Counted from the first letter of the stretch, positions 13,301 to 28,300 are shown. The stretch: DNA of 64,000 nt from Phoronis australis (GCA_002633005.1 NMRA01000029.1:381396-445395); one strand, 5' to 3'. Numbers and translations: made by a program. Notes: a model not told the origin generated them from the sequence alone.

Positions 13301-16300
13301 GGAACGTCGCGGCAGGACTGAAGACATCACGAACATAAACCAGCCAAAGTAGGTAACTAAATGCCCAGTCACGAAAAGACTATACTAGTGAGCTGAAGAA
13401 ATAATGTGCACGTGATTATTTTGGTGAATTAGCCATGAAAGTGCAAACTACTTACTCGTCGGGGGCCCGCGAAGTCAGGTTCCCTTCCCACAGAACCATC
13501 AACTAAGGCAAAATTTATACAGTAAAATGATTCAAATCTATATCTAAATAAAGATTCCCCTAACATCTGACCATAGGATATAAAATCGAGTAACTGTTTC
13601 ACAACAGTTTTCTGTCAGCAAACACTGAATTAGCATAAACACGGCCTCGGTGCCCCGTCAATTAGCTTTACTGCTTTTAAAGCTGGTAAAGAAGTGATTT
13701 ATTCATTGCTGGATTCTCAAAACATTCGCACTCTCGAACACTCCAAAGGCACTGCAAATTGCCTTTAATGAGACAGTCTTTGTTTCAGTTTGGTTAGGTC
13801 TAGGGTGAGAATAATTCATTTTGAAACAGAGCACACAATAATAAACGTCAACATGACAACTCGCAATCCCAACTTAGACAAGTGCTCACATCCGACGAAG
13901 GCTTCACAGGACGATCGTTAGGTTTAACAGGCTACCAGTTCAAACCGGAATACACTGATAAAGAAAATACTAGAGAGGTGCCGTGAACGAGCACAGACAA
14001 CGGAAAATTTTTCTCATGCCGTGAATTAATTGTAATCGTTTATGGCCAACTATAATTCTCCATAATCAAAAACTGATCAACAACTGATCCACGTTTCTTT
14101 GTCTCCTGCATGCCCAACAAAAGGTGACTTCAGCCTCAGTCTCTTTTTCTGCCTTGGCATGAGCTGTTTGGTAAGCTGGCATTTGTCAGTGAAATCACTG
14201 TTGACGAAATGCCGGCCACAGATACGGAGATGTTTCACGGCCTCATACTTAGTATTAACAACGTACTTTTCATTCTTCACTGCCGCAAGCCGCTTCCGAA
14301 GCATTGCGGGCTCTTGAGGAAATTGAAAAAAAAAAACGATTTACCCACTTTCCTCGCAGCCTCATAGTTCTCACAAAAGGGAACGATACACCACACCATA
14401 GCGGCACTCACACTGCAAAAGAACCACTGACGTCGTTTCTTACCTTCCTCACACCTCTTCAAGAGGTAAGATTGACCGTATACAAGGTGATGTGGATATA
14501 GATCGATTAAGACAGTAAAAAAGACTAATTAAATCGAGTGGCATTCTCCTTTAAAAGCATTATTAAAAAATTTCCAATTAATCATTTCTTCAGTTTGACA
14601 AAAATTATTATGGCAAAGAGTTCACGTAAAGTTTTCAAAAAGACGCTAATGTTATTTTGCCCAGGCAAAATGGCACAGATCAGAATGAAACTTAATTAAT
14701 GACACCTACCGGCGGTATCTGGTTTTGATCAGTGAAGTTCAGGTTAAACTGACCAATCCACAACTTGTCACTTCCGACCTCTATGCCCGATGATACCCAG
14801 ACATTCGAGCCAACAACATTGGCACTGTGATTGACTACGGTCATGGAGAACGAGAACGCGATGTTATTGGCCGACGGATTGTAGCTAGTGTCGTGTAGGT
14901 CAGTAGTGGATAACAAGCCAAAGGAAATGGTCCCAATGTCATTGACATCACCTGATCGTGACTTGTAGGAGATGGTTGGTGTCACCGCGGCGATAACATT
15001 AGCACCGAGGTCATACTGAATAAATAATGANGTAAAAAAGACTAATTAAATCGAGTCTCATTCTCCTTTAAAAGCATTATTCAAAAATTTCCAATTAATC
15101 ATTTCTTCAGTTTGACAAAAATTATTATGGCAAAGAGTTCACGTATAGATTTCAAAAAGACGCTAATGTTATTTTGCCCAGTCAAAATGGCACAGATCAG
15201 AATGAAACTTAATTAATGACACCTACCGGCGGTATCTGGTTTTGATCAGTGAAGTTCAGGTTAAACTGACCAATCCACAACTTGTCACTTCCGACCTCTA
15301 TGCCCGATGATACCCAGACATTCGAGCCAACAACATTGGCACTGTGATTGACTACGGTCATGGAGAACGAGAACGCGATGTTATTGGCCGACGGATTGTA
15401 GCTAGTGTCGTGTAGGTCAGTAGTGGATAACAAGCCAAAGGAAATGGTCCCAATGTCATTGACATCACCTGATCGTGACTTGTAGGAGATGGTTGGTGTC
15501 ACCGCGGCGATAACATTAGCACCGAGGTCATACTGAATAAATAATGAACAACAGCTTATTTTACAATAGCATATAATTATTAACAAGATACAGCAATTTT
15601 CAATTCTAAGAAATCCTCGTTGCTAAATGTTCTTAAAACTAAAAATAAATTGTTTTCATCGATTGCTATTACTCAGAGGAAAAATAGTTAATATTGTTTA
15701 CTAACATTCTCACTCAAATGATCTGTTTGATATCATTCACTATCTGTTAAGCTTAATAAAAAAAACCTCTTAAATGACGAGAAATACCCACAGCCAAGTG
15801 TATCGAACGAAAGAGGTTATCTCAACGATAAGAGTTTTTATAAATTAATAGTACATGTGTACACATCATGGATGTACTTAACATGACCAAAACATAAATA
15901 GAAACTGAACAACAAAAAGGTCCACACTGTTTTTAATGCTATAATTAAAGAAATGCATTTATTGTTTTGATAGTGATATCTGAATTTTTCAATCCAAAAT
16001 TTTGCTATCGTACAATTCGTTACAATTTTTGTTATACCTTCATACTGCAAACTTGAAGTTGAGGAAGTCCATTGGTCAGAGGTCCAAAAACCTGCATCTG
16101 ATACACTTCCATGCTGTTTGGAGGTGTTTCCAAAGTGAATTCAAACAACACAGACTGTCCAATGGTAACATTTTTCGCAGACATTTTTGAATTTTTGAAA
16201 GTTGGAGTAGAAGACTGCAATGAAAAATGGCAGCAATAAGAGCAATAACACAACACAATGCCATCTAGTGGCAAGAAGGGGTAACACAGTCAAACCCTTG

Positions 16301-19300
16301 GTATGAGACATGGAGTTCTATGGGTAGACCTCAGTGCGCATACGTTGGTTAACTTTCACACTAAAGAAATGGTCCAGGCACGAGTCAGAAAAGGTTGTTG
16401 GATTAACATATTCAGCACACAGTTGACTTCATGCAAGATGAAAATATAGTCAACTTCCTGACAGTGTTCATTTCCTTATTAGGAAAGTCATGTGAGTTGA
16501 CTAGCCTGACAGGTGTCGCATCAGTTCTACATGCATTTATTAATGAATTAATACCAACGCAGTATATGAGCATTTGATGCCTCTCATTCAGTGGAGAAAA
16601 CTGGTTCTCAGAATTCAGGCACGTTATATCAGACCATTATCTTATATAAATACATAAACTAAACACCTACCAAGGGAGGTAGTGGGGATGCATCGCCTAT
16701 AGTGACGTTGAATTGACCTGCCCAGATGCGGTTCGAGTTGATTTGGACTGCAGCTCCGACGTAATGTCCTGTACCGACTAATGAAGAGTCATTCTTCACC
16801 CACATGACTACCTTGAATTTCAGTAGGCTGTCATCGGCTGCAGTCGAGCCAAGACGTGCTATAATTGCAATAATGCATATTTCATATAAATCTGTTTTGA
16901 AGTTACGAAACAAAAGGGCTACCAGAAACATCCTTAACCTCTAGTTAATTAAAGATATCACCATAAAAATAGCTTAAAATTTGGGATAATTTCTCAAATA
17001 GATGTTTTTTCCATTTATCGAATTACTGTAGAAAATTGCCGCAAGATGTCGGATGACATTTCTTCAATACAACACAAAGGTTTCTGTGAGCTTATTTTAA
17101 CTACAAATTTGATAAATTTGAAAAATGGCACTTCGCTTTCATAATGTGTCTTCAACCAAAGAATTTAACGGTACTTTCAGAAATGTAGACAAAGGCCATG
17201 CAGCAGATTCCTCAGGTGAAACCGCAAAAGTACCACAGTATAATTAAAGGAGAATGCCACCCGATTTTTTTTAGTCTTTTTTACCGTCTTAATCAGTCTA
17301 TATCCATGTCGCCTCTTACATGGTCGACCTCACCGTGCTGAGAGCTGTCGCGTTAACCTGTGAGGAAGATGAGAAATGACGCAGCGACGTCAGTGGTTTG
17401 TCTGCAGAGTGAATGCCACTATATTGTGGTGCATTGTTCCTGTTTGTCCGAACTATGAAGCTGCGAAGAATGCGGGTGTATCAATTTTTCGACTTCTGCG
17501 AGAGCCCGAAATGCTTAGGAAGTGGCTCGCGGTAGTGAAGAATGAAAGGCATGCTGTTAATAGCAAGTATGAGGCCGTGAAACATCTCCGTGTCTGTGGC
17601 CGGCATTTGATCGACATTGATTTCTATGACGAATTCCAGCTTACCAAAGAACTATCCATACATTCCGTTGCCTGTGCATGTTCACGGCGCCTCTCTAGTA
17701 TTTCTTGATCAGTGCATCCCAATTTGTAATGCCTTTGCAGTATTCGTGAGTGCAAATGTTGAGAAGCCAGCAATGATTAAACCACTGCGTTACCGGGTTT
17801 TGATGTCGGCAATCAAAGTAATTGACCGGGCACCGAGGCCGTGTGAGCGCATGCTAATTCAGTTTTGATGACAGAAAGCTGTTATGAAACAATTACTCGA
17901 TTTTATATGCTATGGTCACATGTTAGGGGAATCTTTACTTAGAAATACAAATACATTATTCAAATCATTGTTACTGTACAACCTTTGCCCTGACGATCTA
18001 TGGAAGGGGAACCCGACTTCGCGGCTCTCGACAAGTATGTAGATTTTCAGTTTCGTGGCTAATTCACATAAATAATTACGTGCAAATTATTTCTTTGGCT
18101 CACTATTATAGTCTTTTCGTGACTGGAGGTTTAGTTTCCAATTCAAGTCGGTTTATGTTCGTGCCAGTCCCGGCAGCCGCGATGGGCCTGGATCCGGTTC
18201 TGATCGGCCGGCATAACAAGCGTTTTGTGTGTTTAGAACTAACTCTAGTCTAAACAACACAGATCTAAGTTCTCCTGTCTGTATTTCAAAGAAGAATACT
18301 TCGAATTTATCTCTGAACAGACCCCAAACTCCTGCCGAACTTTGTAGGCTACGGTGTGTCCAACTACCAATAAATCCGTAACGGCGAACTAAAACAACGC
18401 GTTTTTATAAGAACTCAGAGTATTTTTAAGGGTTTTACATCGAAGTTTGATGATTTATTGGTGTTAAACGATGAATTCAAGCGACAAGCTGACACCAGTA
18501 ACCCGTGTTGTGAACTGCTGAATAGACTGCGTGTGAAACCAATGACGTCATTGGATAATTTCAACACCACCGTCTGCCGTCAGGTAACGCAACCGAACGT
18601 GCCGTTATCGAGTAGAACTACTTGATCTAAATTGATTCAAAATAGGTTGTTTTTTGGGTGGCATTCTCCTTTAAATGCAGTAAGCCCATATTCAAACTGT
18701 GGTTCCCTTTGCTCATAGTCTCACTAATCTGAACTGCTTATGTAACTTAATTAACTCTTTGCAATAAAAAAATTCATTTGTCAGGGTTCAGCGCCCCTAT
18801 CAGTGGTGAGTAGTAACATACTTATTTTAATGTGTCACCGAGACTTGTTTGCCAAAACTTGAGACAAGTTTGAATGGTCTGCAAAAACAGCGACCAGCTT
18901 TGAAAAAGCCATCGCCACAATGTTTCTTCAGCTTTAAATCAGGTTCAACAACATCTAACCGCATAAGTAGATCGAGTGACATGGCACGCACAGGAGCACT
19001 TACAGTACAAGCCAAAAGTATCAAGTCAAAATGACCATAATTTGTCGTCATGACGACTGGGTGGAAGCCAAAGACATTGTCTTCCCTCTTGACCAAGAAT
19101 GACAAGAAATTCAGAAAGGTTGCTAAACCATTCTACAAACAGAATTTTGCCGCCCTAATAGTTATTACATGTAATTTTTTGCAGTTAACAGATTTAACCG
19201 TCATCACGGGAAAACAGTATTTTGTATGGTTACTTTAGTCTTGTACTGTTAGGAAAGGTAAACAGCAAAGCCTATTTGAACTCAAGGTCAGCTGGTACAA

Positions 19301-22300
19301 TGCTTCTGACATGTTTGTTGGTGCTTGCTTCATTCCGACACGTCTGAGTCATCAGTAGGAGGACACCAAGTAAATTTGGATTAAAATCATACTCACTAGC
19401 TTGCACGACTGTGCCTAAGTCCAGAGACACTTTGTAATTCCACATTTGGCCCGTACGTTGATGAAATGATTTAGTGCCAGCATTCCTATCGAGTAGGCCA
19501 TCATAGCTGATCCCATGAGATGTCAACCCTATGTCCTTCACAGACATTACTTCAGACACACTTTCATTGACTTCTGAGTAGACATCAAGGATAAGCTTTG
19601 TAGAAATATCCTTCAGAGTGACATTCAGCATAAATTCTGCCATTCGACCAATTTCGACAGAGCTCGGTCCGCCTAGATTCACTTCGGGCAGTTGTGAAGT
19701 TTCTTTCTGAAAATTTATCAACATTGCTAACTAAAAGTAAAATAGTTAGAAGTATAGACCGTAATTACATGAGGACAATATACAACTCTTCACCTGATTT
19801 AATATCAGTTTCTGTCTAGTGATGAGATGGCGTACCGGCAACAACAACCAAAAAACAAGGGTGCAAGGCACAGTGTACCTCTAAAACGCATACAAAGCAA
19901 CAACGTGAAAGGTTACTTGAGTGGTGAAACCTACAACTCAGAACAAACTAAATTTGTGCACAAAATGTGCATGGCTAGTCATCTCACCATTTAGTTTTTA
20001 TCAACGAGATCATTGCGGGCTTAGCTATTCAAAACCTATAATGGGTAATAAAATAATGGTCTTCTCATCCAGGACCATAAACCCTTTGTTAAGCTTTGTT
20101 TACTTACACAGGTCAACCGAGACAGTTGTAAGGGTTCTCAAAAAACTATTCACTAACCTTACATGTCAAGGCCTATTGTGTGTGAACGACACCCATGAAT
20201 TACAACAAACCATAAAATTTTGAGCCACAAAGATGACTAGATAACCCTACCAAACCCAAAACAATGACTTCCAGCAGGGATGAAGCAAACTTCAACTCCG
20301 ATTGAATACGTAACATTAAAGTAGCTAAACCCGAGTTTGGAAAATGAAATTCACGTGAACCGATTTTTGTATTTTAAATCGAAACGAATTATGACCATTG
20401 AACGGGGAACAAAAAATCCCCAAAGCTGTGAGTTCTCGCATTATCTAATAAAAACCTCAAAATATTTGAAAGTGCTTATAAACCCACTTTCAGTCACAAA
20501 AAACAACCTTTGTTTTAGACCATTTAACCTTAATTAGTCTCAAACTATTCCTTAGTGAAAATGGGTCTGATTTCTAAGCTTGGAAAGAACTGACTGTTCA
20601 TAAATTGCTTAAGGCAAGGTTCCTCAAGTTGACTTGTAAAGTCATGTCATTTTATTCAGATACCACGGTCTCTGGCTATAAGGAACAGTCAGCTCTTTGC
20701 AAGACCATAAATCACTTCTCATCTTTAGTTAGTAATACACAAAAAAGAATCAAGTTGAGACCAATTTTACAGCGGCAAGGGGTCTATATCAAACTTTTAA
20801 TTTCTCCGATGTGAATTAGGTTTAGTGTCGCTTTAATTGGTGTCCGAAGAGAAATCTGAAACATTGGCAATTTGCCAATGACCTCAACGTGCTTGAGAAA
20901 AAAAATTCAAATCAAACTCGTAAAACCTTGAATAATTCAAATATCAATTCGTAAAACTTCAGAACCTATGAACATAAGATAAAACAAGGATTCAGCAACT
21001 TTAGGTCAGCCTAGCTCAAAGCCCTATTTTCACTGGTATATTAAGTATCATCACCAAAGCATAACTCACATATCTGCTCACTAGGTGGCACAAATAAACA
21101 AAGGCCCATCTTTTTACTTTTAATAGATTGAGAGCAGAAATAATCACCATGAGACCGTTGGTGGGATAAGGGACACATGTTTATACAAGAGTGAACAGGA
21201 AATGACCAATGGCAAAAAAGAGGAAAATTTTCCAGGTATTGTTATTGTTCCACAAATAGGCTTGTGTAATAGAAATATTTTTTGTGTTGTGAAACTTAAC
21301 AGAAACAAACATTTTTGCATGAACGAAGTAAAGATAAACACATAAAAAAGAGACGAAAAAAGAGGAAACTGGAAATCAAATATGAGGAAATAGAAACCAA
21401 AAAAGAGGAAATTCTTTTAAGAGAGGAAAATTCCAAGCCATGAATGAATCTTGTTCCATTTGCAACACTTAATAAATTTCAAGTCCCCATTAATTTAAAG
21501 TGAAAGTTTGGCAAAGGATGACTTCCAACATGGTATAATACATTCACTCACATCAGTCAACACGGCCATGGAGGTTTGCCCAATCCATATCTCGCTTCCG
21601 TTGGTGTGCTCCAGACCAGCACTGATCCAATGAGAGCTGGCATTTGGAAGCGAGTTACTAATGTCCAACACCACAGCATCAAAGTCGATGAAAATAGCAC
21701 TGTCGTTGTAGTTACTGGCCGAGGCCACTGTGTTGTTGATATCGCCAAAGTTAAACACAGCGTGGTTGTTCTTGATAAAAAAGAGATATCAACTATTAGT
21801 GATGAAATGAATGACCAGAATAACACAAACTGCATTCTCTTACTTGCAAGTGCTGAAGTGTTAAAGAACAATCAAAGCCATCCAATATTGACATTTTGAT
21901 ATTAATACAATATTTCAAGGGTCAGGTTTTAATAGCCAATTTTAATTTTTCCGTTTTATCAAGCAAAGCACCTTATCTGATGTGTTAACCCTTGAGGATA
22001 ACGTAGGTGTGACTGCGGACAAGTCACCGATACTCCCCACCAAGTTGCTTCCTACATGTGACACCTTGGCACCATAGAGCATCATGACAACCACAGACTC
22101 ATTGATAGGAGTGAACAATTCAGCGACCACAGACTCAGTATTCCCTGCAGGGAGATGGATGGCAGCTCTTAGTGAAATCCGTTTCCCGATACTGATGGCA
22201 GTGACTTCCTCACCAGCTCCCATCTTGGTAAAATAGAACGCTACGCTGCCAGGAACAGCAGGCCCAGTAAAATTTATCTGAAAACACATAATTGCATAGA

Positions 22301-25300
22301 TAAGTTAAGAAAATAATTACAACATACATTTTTGTTTCTACATAATTATTCAAATAGTGGTGATGTGTAGTTTGTAATGATATTAGAGTTCACCAAAATT
22401 AAATTACCATAAAGTGCTATAGACAAAATAAGGTATTTTCAATAACTATTAATAATGCAATGACCATAAATATAAGGCCATACCTTTTCTTTCATGGATG
22501 GAGAGGAAAACATGGAAAATAGACACTTGTACTATTGACATTGACATGCTAAAACCACAGTCCATGGACACATTGAATGTTGAGACATAAAAAATGCTAT
22601 CAAAATGTGTTGTGAATTTTATATTTAAATCAGCACTTTTATTCATGCCAGAATGCAAATGGTCCAGAAATAGAGAATCCCACATGAGTCTCAGATTTAT
22701 GACATGGGCAAAACCTCTTGGAAATTCCATCAAAGCTCCAAGGCTTCCGATGAATTTTGACAAAATTTCCAAGAAATTTTGCCCATATCATGAACCTGAG
22801 ATGAGCGTAGGATTTGTTTACTCACAAGAACCGTAAAAACGATCTTTTTTGCGAAAAAACTTGACGTGTCTAAAACTTTCAACCACATGACGCAACTTTT
22901 GTACAAACACGCTTGCGCAATGATGTAAAGTAATTCATCAGTTACTTTTTGTTGATAGTTTTATTCTAAGTTTAGCAATTGTAAATTGCATCCAGCTTTC
23001 GCAGCAAATATTCAAGTTTGAATCTAATAATTATAGTCTTTGAACTTGTAATGTTAAAACTTAAAAATGTTTTTAAATAACAGTCAACAAGGCTTCCCTG
23101 CGCGGGAGAATTGAATCGACCTTGACAATCTCGCCGCGTTTCTAGAGTTGGGACTCGTCTCCATTTGAATGAAGGCGAATATAGAATTCGACACTGAAGA
23201 CGGATCCGCTTAAGAAGTTGTTTGCATGTCCTTCCAACTGGGAGTACGTACAGTTGCAGCACCCGATTTGTCAATCATAAACTTGTCACCTTCGCGGAAT
23301 TCCGGCATTGGTTGGCTCACGTTTGGTTGTTTTAGTGTTTTGCAGCAACAAAATGCAAGGCGCATGGATGTCTACTTTACACTATTTTGTGATTTGCCCA
23401 TGTAATATCAAAAAATTAGTACGTACTCGGTGTTATTAACCAGTCATTTCGTAACACATTCCAGGTCATGTCAGAATATAACATAATGGCCTTATTTTTG
23501 ATGTAAAGCCATGCTAGACTATATAAGTCAATAGTCTAATATATGATATTCTTCACCTATGTAGTACACAGTATGGCTGACAAAGGAAATCTCATTTCCT
23601 AACATTTCTCGAGAACAATAAAGATCAGAAAATTTTGGTATAACTTGTTGAAGAAATTACACTCGCACCGAAACTTGCATTCATTATGTCCTGTTTGGGA
23701 GAAAAGCATCCAAATCAATGGACCAATAGGCAATTGTCTATTAGCAAGCAATATAGGGCTGTCCCGGAGTACATGCAGGTAAAACTATCCTTTGTCTTGG
23801 AGTAAAGAAAGCGCATGACCTTCTTTTGGAAATCAGGCATATTTGCGTGTCTTTCATTGATGTCGGGAAGGTGAAGAATTTCACATCCCACATCCACGGG
23901 TATTTATCCAGTTTATCAAACTTTCTCACATCGGTGTTGCAGCCCACAGCACAGCAATAATACCTCATCAGCAATGGAAGGATAGACAGAGTAATGCAAT
24001 TGAGAAAAACTTGTAAAGAATCAGACAACAAATAACATGAGAAACTTATGAAAACAAGACAGCAAATGTGCCTGATGGATGTTTAAGGCATTGTGGGTAA
24101 ATACCGCGAGATTCAATGTTGCTGTGTAATCTGGGACTGTCCTATTGTCTACTAGAAAGCAATCTGTTCAAATGTTATATCACACCCAGAAGTCGGATGA
24201 TACAACAACCATTGGCCAAGTTTATATGGCATTGAAGATGTCATTAAACAACAATTGGGTAAGTTGCCGTGACTTTTAGATGGACACTTTTGGCAATTAT
24301 TTTTGTGCAAAATAATGAAAAATTACCATACCAAGTTTTACAGAACAGTTTACAATGTTTTCATAAAGCCTCAATTTGCTAAATAAAATTAGCTGCAAAA
24401 CTCTAGCTAGGATCGATGGTCAAACCCCTGACCTAAAAGTAAATTCCAATTTTTATATTCAATTTGATGAAAAGGCAACTTGCATACCATATAAATGTTT
24501 GTAAACTATTACTTTAAGGAATGGCAATTAGGTCTGACCAATTACAATACATATTTGTGTTGGTCTCTAAAATATTCCTATCAGTCTTGCGACACGTCGA
24601 TATGAGTGCAATGGAACAAGACTTACAGCCCATTGAGCCCAATGTCACCAATTTCAGACAAAATTGTCAAAATTGATTTTTTTAATTTTTCAAGGACTCC
24701 TAAATTTGTTGTGAATCCCCACAAATTTTCAAAATATTTTCTTCTAGTAGCTACTGTACACGGCAGACCTTGGATAAGACAAAAAATTGGTAAACACAAT
24801 TTCACCTTAACGCCATATAAGGTGTCCAAAACTGGCTAGATTTTACTATGGTCTTTAAAAATGTTACTTACATCACGTCTGTGACGATCTAACACTTCCT
24901 CCTTGTTAGGTACAATGTTTAAAGTCATGGTAGCCACACCAGTGACATCTTTTGTGCAGGGGTGAATGTTGCGTGCTTCAACAACAAGAGTTTTCTCAGC
25001 CACGTAAATATCTCTCGTGGAACGAATATCTCCAGTGGACTCATCAATGGAAAACTCGTCCGTTTCCGAAGACAAGATGTAGTGAATGCTGGCACACGAA
25101 CATTTTCCGCTGTTACATGTGTTGACGAAGTCCTCATCGTCAGCGCTGACTGTGTACACCAAACTACCCACAGACAGAAATGGCTGCGTCACAACAGTTG
25201 CAAAGGACTCGTGAAAAGTTGGATAAAACTTGTTGTCTGAAAATCATTGAGGAGTGTTGAAGGGCGTCAAGGTTACACGGACAAAGTAAAGCAAAGTCTT

Positions 25301-28300
25301 AATAACTTAAGAGCAATGCAAAGCTTCCACGGGTGTTTATTAGCATCACGTAACATATAGAATAAAAATGTCACTAGGGAAAACAGCTCGAGTCAAATTA
25401 ACAATTAAAGTGGCTTGATCTCTTAACTTTTTTACAAAATTTCGAGAACATCCGTCATTGGAGCTCAGTGTAGGACGACATAGAACCATGCGATAAAAAA
25501 CCCTAACCCTCAACTGGAATATACATATTCTAAATTTCATCAAGAGCTAAGGAACTTGGTAGATATAGATACACAGGCAAAATTACGAATTGCTACAAGC
25601 CATATATCTAACAGAAACCTATCTGCTAAATTTCATGAAAATCTGTCAAGAAACTCGGTAGATCATGGGCGGCGCACCATAGACCCTATTCACGCCGACA
25701 GGAGGCGCATTCCAAATCGAGGCTCGCTACGATGCTCTGTTAGCTTATCGGCATAGTTCTGTCAGATGTTTCAGACCGTGTTGTTCCGCGAACGGCTAGA
25801 AAAAATACGGACATGCAACTGTCTGCTTCACAATCTCTACAGACGTTGAGATTCGGAAGCGTTGGGTCGTTGCCGCGACGATGCAACATATGTCCGTGTA
25901 AAATTTATGAATGTTTTCGAAAAGTTAGATCATATTTTGTCGCATGTCGGTCAGTTGTTCCCGTAACGACCGGAGAATGGGCCAGCCAGGCTGTGTTTTC
26001 ATGACTACGGATTTAGGGGGGGGGNTTATTATATCAGAATTGTCACTGTATCAATGAAACAAGCTGACACTCTTGTCAAGGAAAGTGGACGCGTGAAATA
26101 CACAAAAACGTAAATAAACGACGACTATGTAATTTACCATAAGCGACACGAAGTTCAAATAAGCCAGTTTAAAAAGGACATGAATGATTAGTTTTTAAGT
26201 TCTATGTTTCACTTTACGGTGGTTAAATATTTATACTCGTAATTTTTGTATTTTTTTCCTGAAAGAACATTGTGCAAGAGCTGCGCACAAAATGAGGTAA
26301 AATTCTAGCAAGACACTTACAGCCGATTTCATAAAGATGGTTTAAAGTTAAACCTGGTTTTAACTGGACTTAGACCAGGTTTAAAGATAATCTGCATTTC
26401 GTAAAAGTGATTTAACTTTTAGACCAGTGGTCTAATAATACCTGGTTTAACTCCAGTTTAGACCTGGTCTAAGTCAGTTTTCATTTCACCAACGAGGTAG
26501 CTATATTCTTTAAACCTGTATTAAGATCTTAAACCATGTTTAACTTTAGACTTGGTCAGACCCAAGTTTAACTGTTAAATATGTCAGACTTGCATGATAA
26601 AGGTACAACTGAATGATGCCGCGGAGAGTATTTGCAACGCAGTTTTAGAGCGAAAATGGACTATTTGAGTCAGTTTTACTATGACACAGGGGCGAATCCA
26701 GGATTTTTAAAGGGGGGACGGTGAAGGACTTTTTGAAAAGGGGGGCCAAGTCAACAACTTGAAAATTATAGATTTGGTATCACTAAAATCAAGGGAAAAA
26801 GGGGGCTCCGCACCCCTTGACCCCCGTACGTGGATCCGCCTATGCGTAGACCAGTACTTGCTGGAGTGCGGATTTCTTAGAATGCGACTGGTCGAGCAGG
26901 GCGTCATCGTCGTAAGCGCTACGGATTTGACTAAAGACAGCATCTTCTGATTCTTCTGACTGAGTTCCACCTCCACTGTTCTCCGATATAACCCCAGAAG
27001 GCCCAGATGTTCAAAAATGTACTTAAAAAATTGTTTGAGCTCAAAAACACTTGAAGTTAGGTCACTAGATGATGAAAAAAACATTAAAAGAAAAATTGCA
27101 CTCAATGACCTCGTTTTGTGCAATGTTGAAATTTTGCAACACTGGGAGCTGACAGTAGCAAATGTCCAATATTTATCAAGATATTTATTTATGAAAATCA
27201 CTACAAAAGAACATAAGATGAAACACTTTTGATATAACAATTACTCTAATTATCAGCAAAAACTCTTCCAACTTTCCTTCTGCTCAATTTCAGATAAGTT
27301 TGTTATACTCGTAAAATCAGGTACTTGTAAAGTTTAGTAATTCGCATACAATTCTTGTAATAAAGTCAACACAGTGTGTTCAGAGAACTCTTCCATAGCC
27401 TCTATGGGTCACTGATTCTCACTGTTGCATCTAAACACCATACAATTTAGTTGTAAAAACTAAATGCGATACAGACAGAAACAGTTTTTTGTGAAATGAA
27501 GTGTTTCTCGCACACACTTCCGGTATTCCGTCAACACAGTACTTGCAATGATCTCCTTTACCATTTTTTATGGGTCAACAACCCACACCATTGTAGCTAA
27601 CGTCACCCGGAACAACTTTTTTTTTGTCGTCTTTGTTGGTGCATGTTTTGGCTACTTAACCTCATCCAACAATGGCTGGTCTCACTTGGGAGCTTTGCAC
27701 AGTGATGTCGCAATATGGGCCTGGAAAGTTCTCAGCTTCGCGAGCTCACCTTCGGGCTTTGAAGAGCACATTTTTGGTACATAAACCAAAGATTGACCAC
27801 AACAAAGGTATAATGTACCAGAAAAGGTACAGATACCACCTTCCGAGTGTAATGTCGTAGTTGTACTATGCTGACAGGGCATCCAACAGGTCGAGACCAC
27901 CATAAACTTATTGCACTGGCTTCACACGAAATGTCCTTGGAATTTAGACATGGGCCTTAGAGCGTTTGCCCCATATTCTTACATTATCAGTTGGGCTAGC
28001 ACCAACAAAAGGTGACTTGATAGATACTGGCTTGTTGCCATACCAGTGCACAATGCAGATGTTTTCGTCGACCTTGACTTTTTCTTCAAATGAACATCTT
28101 CCTTATTTTTTGAGACTGTACGCATGGATACGATTGGCTCATATACTAGTATTGGTTCATCGTCACTGTCAGAGCTTTCATAATCGCCACCAAGTCACGC
28201 TCATCTCCAAAAAATGTGACACATCACCCAACTTGAGGGTTTTCCTTGTCGTTTTGACTCTAAAAATCAATCAGTAAATCGATTAACTCATTCAATTAAG

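Larger units (their letters stand above)
14515..15547. repeat. two 516-bp near-identical blocks joined by a single N
   Basis: Positions 14515-15030 and 15032-15547 carry the same sequence with a few substitutions, including the right end of Kolobok copy 1 and exon 11. The join at 15031 is a single N. This is best read as two alleles placed in tandem by the assembler. Confidence 0.85.

Noticed and set aside
12770-18674. P-element family assignment for the THAP elements
   Set aside because: THAP domains occur in P elements, but both copies are flanked by TTAA rather than an 8-bp duplication and start AGG, so Kolobok-type is the better fit.
26707-27240. A 177-codon minus-strand frame
   Set aside because: It overlaps a hAT-like fragment and has no domain-like pattern.
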